Positions 5,080 through 5,135 of a DNA stretch of 5,135 bases are shown here, in pieces; positions within the stretch are counted from its first letter, which is position 1; the number at the start of each line of letters is the position of its first letter. The notes beneath the pieces were generated by a model, which saw only the letters and a program-made list of their open reading frames with translations, was not told where the DNA came from and made no database searches. The stretch comes from Pseudomonadota bacterium (lineage in GTDB: Bacteria; Pseudomonadota; Alphaproteobacteria; Rhizobiales; Devosiaceae): the NCBI GenBank assembly GCA_023430705.1, contig JAEYZJ010000041.1, positions 1-5,135 of the forward strand, written 5' to 3'. The translations under genes and the position numbers were made by a program.

Positions 5080-5135
5080 CGATCGGGGTTTTGGGCCTAT
5101 GGCACTCCGGGTCGGGAGCATCCCGTGCCGCATCG

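Larger units (their letters stand above)
4212..5135. other. Repeat-rich intergenic region with no credible gene
   Basis: No frame on either strand looks like a real protein. The open frames here are translations of palindromic repeats (GTSPVM-, NLPHQGG- and RDKPGD-like peptides) or of the 7-bp array, and they lack ribosome sites and family motifs. No tRNA, rRNA or C-terminal part of MurA is visible. From the DUF2948 start outwards it holds a promoter candidate (4266-4294), a CCCGGG hairpin (4384-4401), a 7-bp tandem array (4482-4563), a 117-bp multi-hairpin element (4641-4757), a C-rich hairpin (4843-4865) and a large inverted repeat (5015-5079). In 4880-5014 and 5080-5135 only short GC-rich inverted repeats are seen, for example CGGGA-GCA-TCCCG at 5113-5125. 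Confidence 0.7.

Overview
The window is GC-rich and looks like a chromosome segment from an alphaproteobacterium of the Hyphomicrobiales (Rhizobiales), possibly Devosia-like; the genus is a guess. The main reason is gene content and order. All intact genes lie on the minus strand and reproduce, from memory, the rhizobial neighbourhood (murA)-DUF2948-hisD-UPF0262-LMW phosphatase-infA-maf-yacG. The intergenic palindromic repeats are also of alphaproteobacterial type.

Layout, in the direction of transcription (high to low coordinates): 5135-4212 holds no credible gene. It contains several inverted-repeat elements, a 7-bp tandem array and a candidate promoter with a TTGAAC/GTTCAA palindrome. Then come a DUF2948 gene (4211-3783), hisD (3783-2491) and one continuous reading frame joining a UPF0262 domain to a low-molecular-weight tyrosine phosphatase/ArsC-fold domain (2489-1524). 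These three genes overlap by 1 nt or are 1 nt apart, so they are probably one operon. A 202-nt gap follows, with a good sigma-70-like promoter (TTCACA-17-TATAGC). A second operon then holds infA (1321-1103), maf (1094-456) and yacG (456-253). At 96-228, on the opposite strand and convergent with yacG, is the broken C-terminal end of a short-chain dehydrogenase.

Functionally this is housekeeping: histidine biosynthesis (HisD), translation initiation (IF1), nucleotide-pool or division control (Maf), gyrase inhibition (YacG) and two poorly understood families (DUF2948, UPF0262). No defence system, CRISPR, transposase or rRNA/tRNA gene is visible. The points most worth attention are the UPF0262-phosphatase fusion, the 117-bp multi-hairpin repeat with compensatory stem changes, and the repeat-filled region where murA would be expected.
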